From Clostridia bacterium (lineage in GTDB: Bacteria > Bacillota > Clostridia > Oscillospirales > Acutalibacteraceae): 64,000 bases of DNA. The stretch lies in the NCBI GenBank assembly GCA_017449935.1, contig JAFSYP010000108.1, positions 1-64,000 of the forward strand. The letters are read 5' to 3'. The notes below the pieces were generated by a model. That model saw only the letters and a list, made by a program, of their open reading frames with translations, had not been told where the DNA came from and searched no databases. Positions 36,958 through 44,819 of the stretch are shown here, in pieces. Position numbers and translations under genes: made by a program. Position 1 is the stretch's first letter. Every line of letters begins with the position of its first letter.

Positions 36958-37618
36958 GGAGAGAGCCCGGCGCAACGAAAAGATCGAGGAGAATCTCGGA
37001 CTTGTGCACGCCTGCGCGGCACGGTTCCGCGGCAGGGGCGTGGAGTACGACGATCTGTTTCAGGCGGGCTGCGTCGGCTTGTGCAAAGCGGCGGATTGCT
37101 TCGATCCGGATCGCGGGTTCGCTTTTTCAACATATGCCGTCCCGATGATACTCGGCGAGATCCGAAGGATCTTCCGGGACGGCGGTACGGTCAAGATCGG
37201 ACGCAGCGTGAAAGAACGCGCACGGCGTCTGCTCCTGCTTCAGCAGACGTTGGAAACGGAACTCGGGCGCGCGCCCACGATATCGGAACTGTCGTCCCGC
37301 GCTGCGTGCGATCCGGCGCAAACGGCGTTTTTGCTTTCGAGCGCTCAGCCGGTCCTCTCGTTATCCGCGTTCGAGGAGGATCGCGGGCAGCAGGACATCC
37401 CGGTGTCGTCTGAGGATCGGACGGTCGATGACAAAGTATCTTTGTCGCAAGCTTTGCAATCTCTGGACGATAAGGAAAAACTGCTGATCGAGCTTCGTTT
37501 CTTTCGCGGAATGACGCAAACAAAGGCGTCGCAGATCCTCGGCGTATCGCAGGTGCAGGTTTCCCGCAGAGAAAAAACGATTCTGCAAAAACTCCGCGTA
37601 CAACTGAATACGGATTGA
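36950..37618 (+). CDS. sigF: Forespore sigma factor SigF
   Basis: The first forespore-specific sigma factor of sporulation, 222 residues. It lacks region 1. Region 2 contains EYDDLFQAGCVGLCKAADCF and FAFSTYAVPMILGEIRRIFR. Region 3 is RSVKERARRLL through LGRAPTISELSSRA. The region 4.2 helix-turn-helix is KASQILGVSQVQVSRREKTI. SigF rather than SigG is indicated by its place behind spoIIAB, with which it overlaps by eight bases. It is a little shorter than Bacillus SigF. The presence of this operon is the main sign that the organism can form endospores. Confidence 0.93.
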   Translation: MLEERARRNEKIEENLGLVHACAARFRGRGVEYDDLFQAGCVGLCKAADCFDPDRGFAFSTYAVPMILGEIRRIFRDGGTVKIGRSVKERARRLLLLQQTLETELGRAPTISELSSRAACDPAQTAFLLSSAQPVLSLSAFEEDRGQQDIPVSSEDRTVDDKVSLSQALQSLDDKEKLLIELRFFRGMTQTKASQILGVSQVQVSRREKTILQKLRVQLNTD

Positions 37619-37621
37619 CAT

Positions 37622-37655
37622 GATCCCGTTACCGGTTCCGCCGCGTGACGGGATC
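37622..37655 (+). terminator. Hairpin after sigF
   Basis: An 11-base stem with one G-U pair (37622-37632 with 37645-37655) begins three bases past the sigF stop. It lacks a T-run, so termination here would be inefficient or factor-assisted. Confidence 0.5.
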
Positions 37656-37722
37656 GTGTGCTGTTAAGCCCGCAAAAACTGTCAAAAAGTTTAGATTTCC
37701 TCTTTATTTATCGGGAAACTTG

Positions 37723-37735
37723 GTGTATAATACAC
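37723..37735 (+). promoter_or_regulatory. Palindromic -10 region before the MelA-like gene
   Basis: GTGTAT-A-ATACAC is a perfect dyad that contains TATAAT (37726-37731). The -35 (TTTATT, 37703-37708, 17-base spacer) is poor. A repressor site over a weak promoter would fit a sugar-regulated gene, but this is only a guess. Confidence 0.4.
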
Positions 37736-37800
37736 ATAATGTTCCGAATGCGTCGTTTGATATGACTTTTCTTCAAGACTGATTCTGGAGTGTATAGATT

Positions 37801-39120
37801 ATGAAAATTACTTTTATGGGCGCAGGCAGTACCGTATTTGCTAAAAATGTTCTGGGCGACGTCATGTGTACGCCTTCTTTGCGCGAATGTGAGATCGCGC
37901 TGTACGACATCGATCCCGACCGGCTTTCGCAGTCGGAGCTGATGGTGGGCACGCTCAATCATAATATCAACGAGGACCGCGCCGTCGTGCGCGCATATCT
38001 CGGCGTCGAAAACCGCAAGGACGCGCTTCGCGGCGCGAAGTTTGTAGTCAATGCGATCCAGGTCGGCCTGTACGATCCCTGCACGATCATCGACTTTGAG
38101 GTCCCGAAAAAGTACGGCTTGCGCCAGACGATCGCCGACACGACCGGTATCGGCGGGATCTTCCGTGCGCTTCGCACGATCCCGGTACTCGCGGACTTCG
38201 CCGCCGATATGGCGGAAGTCTGTCCCGACGCGCTGTTTTTGAATTACACCAATCCCATGGCGATGCTTGCCGGTTATATGCAGCGATATACCGGGATCGA
38301 GACGGTCGGCCTGTGCCACAGCGTTCAGGTTTGTTCGCGCAACCTGCTGAAGGACCTCGGCATGGAATGGAAAGAGCCGATCTATGAACGTATTGCCGGC
38401 GTCAACCATATGGGCTGGCTCCTGGAGCTGCGCGACGCGGACGGCACGGACCTGTATCCGGATATCCGCCGCCGTGCGCTTGACAAGCTGGAGAACGACA
38501 AAGAATGCACCGACCTTGTCCGGTATGAATATATTCGCCGTCTGGGATATTACTGCACTGAATCGAGCGAGCATAACGCCGAGTATAACAACTTCTTCAT
38601 CAAATCCGCATATCCCGAATTGATCGGGCGTTACAATATCCCGCTGGACGAATATCCGCGCCGCTGTATCGAACAGATCAAGCGCTGGAACAGCGAGAAG
38701 GAACAATACCTGGACGGAAACGTGACGCATTCCCGCACGGCTGAATACGCGGCGGGGATCATGAATGCGATCATGACCGACGAGGCGTACAAGATCGGCG
38801 GCAACGTGTTGAATACAAGCGGTCTGATCCCCAATCTGCCGCGTGAGGCGTGCGTGGAGGTCGCGTGTCTTGTGAACCGCGCCGGCGTGCAGCCGTGCGC
38901 GCAGCCTGCGTTGCCTCAGCAGCTTGCCGCGATGAACCGCACGGAGATCAACGTGCATCTTTTGACGATCGAAGCTGCCGTGACGCGCAAAAAGGAGCAT
39001 ATATATCAGGCGGCAATGCTCGATCCGCACTGTTCGTCGGAGCTTTCGATCGACGACATTGTCCGTTTATGCGATGATCTGATCGAAGCGCACGGCAACT
39101 GGCTGCCGGAATACCGCTGA
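37801..39120 (+). CDS. GH4 alpha-galactosidase/alpha-glycosidase (MelA-like)
   Basis: A 439-residue NAD- and Mn-dependent glycosidase of family GH4, intracellular (no signal peptide). The Rossmann start is MKITFMGAGSTVFAKNVL, and the family block NYTNPMAMLAGYMQRY is present. The metal ligands are Cys172 in LCHSVQ and His203 in GVNHMGW. CHSVQ, in place of the CNVP of phospho-glucosidases, points to a MelA-like enzyme acting on unphosphorylated alpha-galactosides or alpha-glucosides. It has its own upstream region and no adjacent transporter. The start ATG lacks a strong ribosome binding site (GGAGTG only). Confidence 0.9.
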   Translation: MKITFMGAGSTVFAKNVLGDVMCTPSLRECEIALYDIDPDRLSQSELMVGTLNHNINEDRAVVRAYLGVENRKDALRGAKFVVNAIQVGLYDPCTIIDFEVPKKYGLRQTIADTTGIGGIFRALRTIPVLADFAADMAEVCPDALFLNYTNPMAMLAGYMQRYTGIETVGLCHSVQVCSRNLLKDLGMEWKEPIYERIAGVNHMGWLLELRDADGTDLYPDIRRRALDKLENDKECTDLVRYEYIRRLGYYCTESSEHNAEYNNFFIKSAYPELIGRYNIPLDEYPRRCIEQIKRWNSEKEQYLDGNVTHSRTAEYAAGIMNAIMTDEAYKIGGNVLNTSGLIPNLPREACVEVACLVNRAGVQPCAQPALPQQLAAMNRTEINVHLLTIEAAVTRKKEHIYQAAMLDPHCSSELSIDDIVRLCDDLIEAHGNWLPEYR

Positions 39121-39209
39121 TCCATGCGTAAAAATTCATAATGTGTTCACCCTTTTTGTGTAAGAAGGTTGTATAATCAAGTCAAGCTTATACATTTTGG
39201 GTGAGAGTC

Positions 39210-40058
39210 TTGCTGGGATATGTCAGGGCATACAAGCCGGAACTGAAATTCAAAGAATACGACGTCTACAAGGGCGTGTACTGTACGCTGTGCAAAACGC
39301 TGCTGCGGCGCTATTCTCCGCTCGGTCAGTTATTCTTGAGCTATGACGCGGCGTTTCTCGCGCTTGTGCTGCTGGCAATCTCTCCGACGTGTCCCGAACA
39401 GACGCCTTCGCGCTGCTGCTACAATCCCGCAAAACGGTGCCTTTCCTGTGGAAGGGGAGATATACAGGATTATTGTGCGGATGTTTCCGTTCTCCTGTTT
39501 TATTACAAGATCCTCGACGATCTGCACGACAAGGGCTTGAAGCACAGGACGTTCGCGCTGCTCCTCTGGCCGGCGGCGGTCCTGATGCACCGCAAGGCCG
39601 CGCGGCTGCGTCCGCAGGCGGAGGAGATCATTCGCGATTCCATGCGTCGGCAAACGCAGGCGGAACAGGAGAACGCCGGTCTGGACGCGGCGGCCGATCC
39701 TTCCGCGTCCGCGCTGTCAAAGCTCGGCGCGCTGCGGTCCGACGACGAGGCTTTTCATCGCTTCTGCTTTCTGCTCGGACGGTTCGTCTATGTGATCGAC
39801 GCGGTCGACGATGTACGTTCGGATATTCGCAAAAAGAATTTCAATCCTCTCAAGGCGCGTTATCTTGAAGCGCCGGATACCTTTGCCGACTATGCGATGC
39901 AGCTGCTCAATCTCAATATTGCGGAGCTGTTGAAGGCATACGACCGGCTGCAAGTTTCGAGATATGGTCCCGTGGTCTATAATGTCGTTTTCGACGGACT
40001 GTATAATTCCGCACTGTTCGTCGTGAAAAAATACAAAAACAAGGAGGCGGACGCATGA
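39210..40058 (+). CDS. DUF5685 family protein
   Basis: A protein of about 282 residues matching, from memory, DUF5685, a Clostridia family with the start LGYVRAYKPELKFKEYDVYK followed by GVYCTLCKTLLRRYSPLGQL. Cysteines at the N-terminus (YCTLCK, RCCYNPAKRC, SCGRG) suggest a metal site. The rest is alpha-helical with LFYYKILDDLHDKG and VIDAVDDVRSDIRKKNFNPL. Its asp-rich helices resemble isoprenoid-synthase-like folds, but I would not claim catalysis. I chose TTG at 39210 to match the homologues' M-x-GYVR start; GTG at 39201 is possible. It overlaps the next gene by four bases. A TATAAT at 39172 may belong to its promoter. Confidence 0.82.
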   Translation: MLGYVRAYKPELKFKEYDVYKGVYCTLCKTLLRRYSPLGQLFLSYDAAFLALVLLAISPTCPEQTPSRCCYNPAKRCLSCGRGDIQDYCADVSVLLFYYKILDDLHDKGLKHRTFALLLWPAAVLMHRKAARLRPQAEEIIRDSMRRQTQAEQENAGLDAAADPSASALSKLGALRSDDEAFHRFCFLLGRFVYVIDAVDDVRSDIRKKNFNPLKARYLEAPDTFADYAMQLLNLNIAELLKAYDRLQVSRYGPVVYNVVFDGLYNSALFVVKKYKNKEADA

Positions 40059-40654
40059 ACGATCCTTTTTCCATCCTCGGCGTTTCTCAGAATGCGACAG
40101 ACGAGCAGATCCGCGAGGCGTACCGTCTTCAGGCGCGCCGCATTCAGCAGCAGATCGATTCCGGCGTGAATGTGCCGCAGGCGCAGCAGTCGATGCAGGA
40201 GCTTGACGCGGCTTATGACGCCGTTATCCTCTCGCGCAGCGGCGGTGCGTCCGGCGCGTACTACAATGCGTCCGGCGCCTACTCTGCACCGTCGTCCGAT
40301 TATTCCGACATCCGTCGGACCATTCGCTCCGGTCGTCTTGACGATGCGCAGACGATCCTCGACGGCATTCCGGAAGCGCAGAGAAACGCGGAATGGTACT
40401 TTCTGAAGGGCTGCGTGCAGCAGCGCAAGGGCTGGCTTGAGGAAGCAGCCGGGAATTTTTCCGCCGCCTGCCGGCTGGACCCGAACAACGCCGAGTACAA
40501 GGCGGCATATGAGGACATGCAGAATTCTCGTTCCGGCGGGTACCGGACGCAGCGAAGCGGCGGCGGACTGTCTGCCTGCGACGTCTGCTCGGGACTTCTG
40601 TGCGCGGACTGCTGCTGTGAATGTATGGGCGGCGATCTGATCCGCTGCTGTTGA
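40055..40654 (+). CDS. J-domain-like protein without HPD, with cysteine-rich C-terminus
   Basis: A 199-residue protein whose N-terminus resembles a DnaJ J-domain (DPFSILGVSQNATDEQIREA, then ELDAAYDAVI). The HPD tripeptide that activates Hsp70 is missing: the sequence there reads ARRIQQQIDSG. A TPR-like pair of helices follows (about 85-150: LDDAQTILDGIPEAQRNAEW, FLKGCVQQRKGWLEEAAGNF). The C-terminus is strikingly cysteine-rich (CDVCSGLLCADCCCECMGGD, then LIRCC). It overlaps DUF5685 by an ATGA, so the two are coupled. A chaperone role is doubtful. A metal-binding or scaffold role is more likely. Confidence 0.82.
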   Translation: MNDPFSILGVSQNATDEQIREAYRLQARRIQQQIDSGVNVPQAQQSMQELDAAYDAVILSRSGGASGAYYNASGAYSAPSSDYSDIRRTIRSGRLDDAQTILDGIPEAQRNAEWYFLKGCVQQRKGWLEEAAGNFSAACRLDPNNAEYKAAYEDMQNSRSGGYRTQRSGGGLSACDVCSGLLCADCCCECMGGDLIRCC

Positions 40655-40663
40655 GGTGGCGAG

Positions 40664-41206
40664 ATGCGCAGACAAAGTGTAAAAACGGCTGTGGGCGGGA
40701 TCTGTGCCGCGCTGATGATCGCGCTGATGTTTCTGCTGGCCGTGTTTCCGTCCGCGACGATCGCGGCGCCGGCCGTAGCCAGCGTGGTGATGATCCTGGC
40801 TGTTCTCGAGCTTGGTAAGGGCTGGGCTTTCGGCGTATATGCCGCGGCCGGTTTGTTGGCGATCCTTGTGATCCCGTCGAAGGAAGCGGCGGTTTTATTC
40901 GTTGTATTCTTCGGCTATTATCCAATACTTAAAGCGGTTCTGGAAAAAAAGCTGCATAGCCGGCTGCTCGAATGGATCGTTAAGCTACTGCTGTTTTTGT
41001 CGGTTATGAGCGTTTCGTATTATCTGATGATCCGTTTTATGGGCATCGAATTTGAGGAGATCGATAAATACGGCAAGGCAGCCGTTCCGCTTCTGCTTGT
41101 GTTCGGCGCGGTCGCGTTCGTCGGGTATGATTTTTGTCTGACGCTGTTCATAAGCGAATACCTTCGCCGTTGGCAAAAGCGTTTTCACAGGCTATTTAAA
41201 CTCTGA
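40664..41206 (+). CDS. Conserved multi-pass membrane protein
   Basis: A 180-residue integral membrane protein with about five hydrophobic segments: AVGGICAALMIALMFLLAVF, ATIAAPAVASVVMILAVL, FGVYAAAGLLAILVI, AAVLFVVFFGYYPIL, and a C-terminal pair around LLLFLSVMSVSYYLMI and VPLLLVFGAVAFVGYDF. The N-terminal KTAVGGICAAL pattern is seen in Clostridia proteins beside J-domain genes, but I cannot name a family. It ends in a basic cytoplasmic tail (RRWQKRFHRLFKL). It begins nine bases after the J-domain gene and ends 13 bases before the oxidoreductase, so it may link the two groups in one transcript. Confidence 0.75.
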   Translation: MRRQSVKTAVGGICAALMIALMFLLAVFPSATIAAPAVASVVMILAVLELGKGWAFGVYAAAGLLAILVIPSKEAAVLFVVFFGYYPILKAVLEKKLHSRLLEWIVKLLLFLSVMSVSYYLMIRFMGIEFEEIDKYGKAAVPLLLVFGAVAFVGYDFCLTLFISEYLRRWQKRFHRLFKL

Positions 41207-41219
41207 GGAGGTTTTACAT

Positions 41220-42485
41220 ATGACGCAGGATAAAACAAACTTTGCAGTAGTCGGTCTCGGCGGCCGCGGGCGCGGGATGCTGAATGAGTTTTTGGATATT
41301 CCCGACGTTCGCGTTGTCGCCGTCTGTGATATTTACGAAGACCGCGCGCTTGAGGGCGTGCGCATCGTGCAGGAAAAGACCGGCGAAACGCCGCAGATGA
41401 CGCTCGATTACCACGAGATCCTCGAGCGCGGCGACGTTGCCGCCGTATTGTGCTTTACGACGTGGATCACACACGCGCGTATCGCTGTGGATTCGATGCG
41501 CGCCGGAAAGCATGTTGCGATCGAGGTCGGCGGCGCGGCGAGCATCGAGGAATGCTGGCAGATGGTGCGAGCGTCCGAAGAAACGGGCAAGTACTGTATG
41601 CTGCTGGAAAACTGCTGTTATGACCGCAACGAGATGGCGCTTTACAATATGGTAAAGCTCGGACTGTTCGGCGAGGTCGTGCATCTTGAGGGCGGCTACC
41701 GGCACGACCTGCGCAGCGAGATCTGTCTGGGCCGTGAAAACAGGCACGGCCGTTTGTTCAACTTCATGCACCGCAACGGCGAGTTGTATCCGACGCATCA
41801 GCTTGGTCCGATCTGCAAGCTGATCGGCGTCAACCGCGGCAACCGGATGCTGTCGCTGTCCTCCATCACCAGCAAGTCCCGCGGCCTGAACGTGTGGATG
41901 CGCGATACGCAGGGCCCGGATTACGACATCGCCGGGTATCCGTTCTGCGAGGGCGACGTGACGACGACGATGATCAAATGCGCCAACGGCGAAACGATCA
42001 CGCTGCATCATGACTGCAGTCTGCCGCGTCCGTATTCCAGAGATTATGTGATCGAAGGCACGCGCGGGATTTTCCAGGAAAACAGCCGCGGCGGAGAGAT
42101 ATTCCTCGACACGATGGGGGAGAAGGGCAAGGAACCTGAATGGCATGAGTTCCCGCCCGTCCGCGAGAAATTTGAACATCCGCTTTGGAAGAAATACACA
42201 CAGGAGGGCGTGCACGGCGGCCACGGCGGCATGGACTTTTTGGTGATGTCCGCTTTTGCCGAGTCGGTCATGGAGGGCCATGAGCCGCCGATCGACGTAT
42301 ACGATACCGCCGCGTGGATGGCGGTCACCTGTCTTTCCGAGCAGTCGGCGGCCATGGGAGGTTTGCCGGTGCCGATCCCGGATTTCACAAACGGCATGTG
42401 GATTGACCGCGCGCCGTATCACAGAGGCATCTTCTGCGTCGACGACGTATGCGGAGAATGCTTCGGATCGGAGGAAAACGCATGA
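41220..42485 (+). CDS. Gfo/Idh/MocA oxidoreductase, GH109-like glycosidase
   Basis: A 421-residue NAD(P)-dependent protein with an N-terminal Rossmann fold (FAVVGLGGRGRGML) and the Gfo/Idh/MocA C-terminal domain. The block HRNGELYPTHQLGPICKLIG (about 182-202) and the following NRGNRMLSLSSITSKSRGL resemble GH109 enzymes, which use NAD to hydrolyse alpha-N-acetylgalactosamine and related glycosides. No signal peptide, so it works inside the cell. AGGAGG precedes the ATG. Its stop overlaps the kinase start (ATGA), and a GH4 enzyme follows, so the three genes look like one sugar-use cassette. Oxidoreductase on a free sugar is the alternative. Confidence 0.85.
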   Translation: MTQDKTNFAVVGLGGRGRGMLNEFLDIPDVRVVAVCDIYEDRALEGVRIVQEKTGETPQMTLDYHEILERGDVAAVLCFTTWITHARIAVDSMRAGKHVAIEVGGAASIEECWQMVRASEETGKYCMLLENCCYDRNEMALYNMVKLGLFGEVVHLEGGYRHDLRSEICLGRENRHGRLFNFMHRNGELYPTHQLGPICKLIGVNRGNRMLSLSSITSKSRGLNVWMRDTQGPDYDIAGYPFCEGDVTTTMIKCANGETITLHHDCSLPRPYSRDYVIEGTRGIFQENSRGGEIFLDTMGEKGKEPEWHEFPPVREKFEHPLWKKYTQEGVHGGHGGMDFLVMSAFAESVMEGHEPPIDVYDTAAWMAVTCLSEQSAAMGGLPVPIPDFTNGMWIDRAPYHRGIFCVDDVCGECFGSEENA

Positions 42486-43420
42486 GTTTTTACATCGGTG
42501 TGGACGGCGGCGGCACCAAAACGTATTACGCGCTGTTCGATGAAAAGAAAAACATTATCGCCGATTTTAAAACGGCCGGCAGCAACCATGAGAATCTGGG
42601 CGGTTCCTTTGACGAGGCGGCGGACATCCTCTGGGACGGCGTCCACGGATTACTTGAAAAAGCCGGCAAAACGCTCGAGGATGTGGACTTTTCCCTTATG
42701 GGGCTTGCGGGCGTCGACCATCCGTTCCAGCATGATGCGATCTATTCGCGTCTTGAAACAAAGGGCCTGCGGAGGTTTGAGATCTTTAACGACGGATTCA
42801 TCGTCGTCAAAGCGGGCAGTATCTCCGGCGCGGCGATCGGTCTGAACAACGGGACCGGTACATGCTGCAACGCCGTTGACTCGACCGGCAGGATGCTGCA
42901 GCTTGCAGGGCTCGGCGACTACTCCGGCGACATGGGCAACGGGCATTGGATCGCCACAATGGCGTACCGTTCGATCTATGACGACGTTTTTCTCGGCATC
43001 AGACCAACGAAGATGACTGCGTATTATTACAGTCATTTCGATCTCAAAACGCGCGAGGATTTCCTTTCGGCGGTCAGCGCGTTCGAGTCGGACGACGCGG
43101 AGGATCATATCCGCACATTGATCGACGCGTTTTTTGCCGGACTGGAGGATAACGACGAAGTGTGTCTGGATATCCTCGAACAGATGTCCGAGCGCAGCGC
43201 GCGTCTGATCGCGGCACATGCCGCGCAGCTTCGGTTCGACGGCGAGGAGATTGAGGTCGTGCTGTCCGGCTCGATCCTGACGAAACTTCCGTCCGGACGG
43301 TATCTCGATGCGATCCGCGAAAAGGTCGCCGCTTATTCGGACAGAAAGTTTACCTTTATCAAGTTGTCCGTGCCGCCCGTGATGGGCTGTATCAACTGGA
43401 TCATGCAGGAATATGTTTGA
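42482..43420 (+). CDS. BadF/BadG/N-acetylglucosamine kinase-family sugar kinase
   Basis: A 312-residue ASKHA-fold ATPase of the BadF/BadG/BcrA/BcrD group, which includes N-acetylglucosamine kinases. The phosphate-1 loop is IGVDGGGTKTYYALFD (Asp8), the glycine-rich turn ALNN/GLNNGTGTCCNAV is mid-protein, and GLGDYSGDMGNGHWIATMA resembles the hexosamine kinase signature. The adenosine loop is EIEVVLSGSIL. An upstream in-frame start at 42449 is rejected because it lies inside the previous gene, while GGAGG precedes 42482. It probably phosphorylates the sugar freed or taken up through the neighbouring GH109-like and GH4 enzymes. Confidence 0.87.
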   Translation: MSFYIGVDGGGTKTYYALFDEKKNIIADFKTAGSNHENLGGSFDEAADILWDGVHGLLEKAGKTLEDVDFSLMGLAGVDHPFQHDAIYSRLETKGLRRFEIFNDGFIVVKAGSISGAAIGLNNGTGTCCNAVDSTGRMLQLAGLGDYSGDMGNGHWIATMAYRSIYDDVFLGIRPTKMTAYYYSHFDLKTREDFLSAVSAFESDDAEDHIRTLIDAFFAGLEDNDEVCLDILEQMSERSARLIAAHAAQLRFDGEEIEVVLSGSILTKLPSGRYLDAIREKVAAYSDRKFTFIKLSVPPVMGCINWIMQEYV

Positions 43421-43430
43421 TTATATAATA

Positions 43431-43464
43431 AGGAGGGATGACGCGTTTTGCGTCGTGTAAAATG
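43431..43464 (+). promoter_or_regulatory. Ribosome binding site separated from the start by a hairpin
   Basis: AGGAGGG (43431-43437) lies 24 bases before the ATG at 43462, which is too far in linear terms. The intervening 43438-43444 and 43450-43456 pair over seven bases (one G-U) around a GTTTT loop. Folding leaves five bases (GTAAA) between hairpin and ATG. The alternative ATG at 43438 directly abuts the ribosome binding site. Confidence 0.5.
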
Positions 43465-44745
43465 AAAGAGATCACAGTAGCGGTCATCGGTTCCGGCAGT
43501 ACCTATTGTCCCGAGCTGGTGGATGGGTTCTTGAAAGCGCAGGATTCACTGAAGCTGCGAAAGATCAGCTTCATGGACATTGACGATCGGAAGAGGACGA
43601 TCGTCGGCAATCTTTGCGACCGTATTCTCAAACATGCGGGGATAGACTGCGAGGTCGTGATGACAGACGATCTGGATAAAGCGCTGCAGGGCGCCGATTT
43701 CGTTGTGACGCAGATCCGCGTCGGCAAGCTGCCCGCGCGTTATCTGGACGAAACGATCCCGTTGAAATACGATCTGATCGGCCAGGAGACGACCGGTATC
43801 GGCGGATTCTTCAAGGCGCTTCGGACGATCCCGGTCATGAAACACATTTGCGACAGGATCGAGGCGATCTGTCCCGACGCGTGGCTGATCAACTTCACGA
43901 ATCCGTCCGGCATCATCACGGAGTTCGTACTGAATCATACAAACGTCAAATGTATTGGTCTTTGCAACGTGCCGATCGACATGATCGACGATACGAAGGA
44001 GATCAGCGGCGAGGACAGTGAGCTGACCTATGTCGGTCTGAATCATCTGAGCTGGATCACTTCCGTCAAGAAGGACGGCAAGGAGCTGCTTCCGGAAATG
44101 ATCGCGTCCGGCTTTTCGCCGAAGGTCATGGCCAATATCCACGACGACGGTTTTTCGCTGGAAACGCTTGCGGCTATCCACGCCATACCGTCGTCCTATC
44201 TCCAGTATTATTACTGCCGCGCGGCCAAGCTCGAGTATCTCAAGAGCGGCGAAAAGAGCCGCGCCGAGGTCTGTATGGACATCGAGGAGCAGCTTCTGGA
44301 AATGTATTCCGACGAGGGTCTGTATATCAAGCCCGCACTTCTGGATAAACGCGGCGGTCATAAGTATTCGCTGGTCGCGGTGTCTCTGATCGACGCCATC
44401 GCCAATGACAAGCAGAACGTCCAGGTCGTCAATGTCAAGAACGGCAACGCGCTTTCCTTCATGGATCCGGACGACGTGGTCGAAGTGGCCTGCGTAGTCG
44501 GCAAGGACGGCGCCAAGCCCGTACAGATCGACGAGATCGACAACCGACATGTGATCGGCTTGATGCGCATCGTCAAGGAATACGAAAAGTATACCGTTCA
44601 GGCTGCGATCGAAGGCAGCGATACGGCAGCGCTGAACGCGCTTTTGGTACATCCGCTTGTCGGCGACTGGGAAAAGGCGCAGAAATGCTTTGAAGAAATG
44701 AAGCAGGCGCACAAGGAATACCTGCCGCAATTTTTCAAAAACTGA
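43462..44745 (+). CDS. GH4 6-phospho-glycosidase
   Basis: A 427-residue NAD/Mn-dependent glycosidase of family GH4. The Rossmann start is ITVAVIGSGSTYCPELVDGF. The metal ligands are Cys168 in GLCNVP and His195 in GLNHLSW, and NFTNPSGIITEFVLNHTN precedes them. CNVP is the pattern of 6-phospho-beta- or alpha-glucosidases, so the substrate is probably a phosphorylated disaccharide; no PTS genes are nearby. The start at 43462 fits homologues (MKEITVAVIG); an ATG eight codons earlier (43438) overlaps the ribosome binding site. A bidirectional terminator follows. Alpha versus beta specificity is not decided by sequence. Confidence 0.9.
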   Translation: MKEITVAVIGSGSTYCPELVDGFLKAQDSLKLRKISFMDIDDRKRTIVGNLCDRILKHAGIDCEVVMTDDLDKALQGADFVVTQIRVGKLPARYLDETIPLKYDLIGQETTGIGGFFKALRTIPVMKHICDRIEAICPDAWLINFTNPSGIITEFVLNHTNVKCIGLCNVPIDMIDDTKEISGEDSELTYVGLNHLSWITSVKKDGKELLPEMIASGFSPKVMANIHDDGFSLETLAAIHAIPSSYLQYYYCRAAKLEYLKSGEKSRAEVCMDIEEQLLEMYSDEGLYIKPALLDKRGGHKYSLVAVSLIDAIANDKQNVQVVNVKNGNALSFMDPDDVVEVACVVGKDGAKPVQIDEIDNRHVIGLMRIVKEYEKYTVQAAIEGSDTAALNALLVHPLVGDWEKAQKCFEEMKQAHKEYLPQFFKN

Positions 44746-44754
44746 ATTAAAGCT

Positions 44755-44805
44755 AAAAAAGAGACTGTCACGTCGCTTGATCGAAACGTGACAGTCTGTT
44801 ATTCT
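44755..44805. terminator. Bidirectional Rho-independent terminator
   Basis: A 12-base perfect stem (44762-44773 with 44786-44797) is flanked by A-rich sequence on the left and T-rich on the right. It can end both the GH4 gene and the convergent lipoprotein gene. Confidence 0.85.
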
Positions 44806-44819
44806 TTCTTATTATGTTA

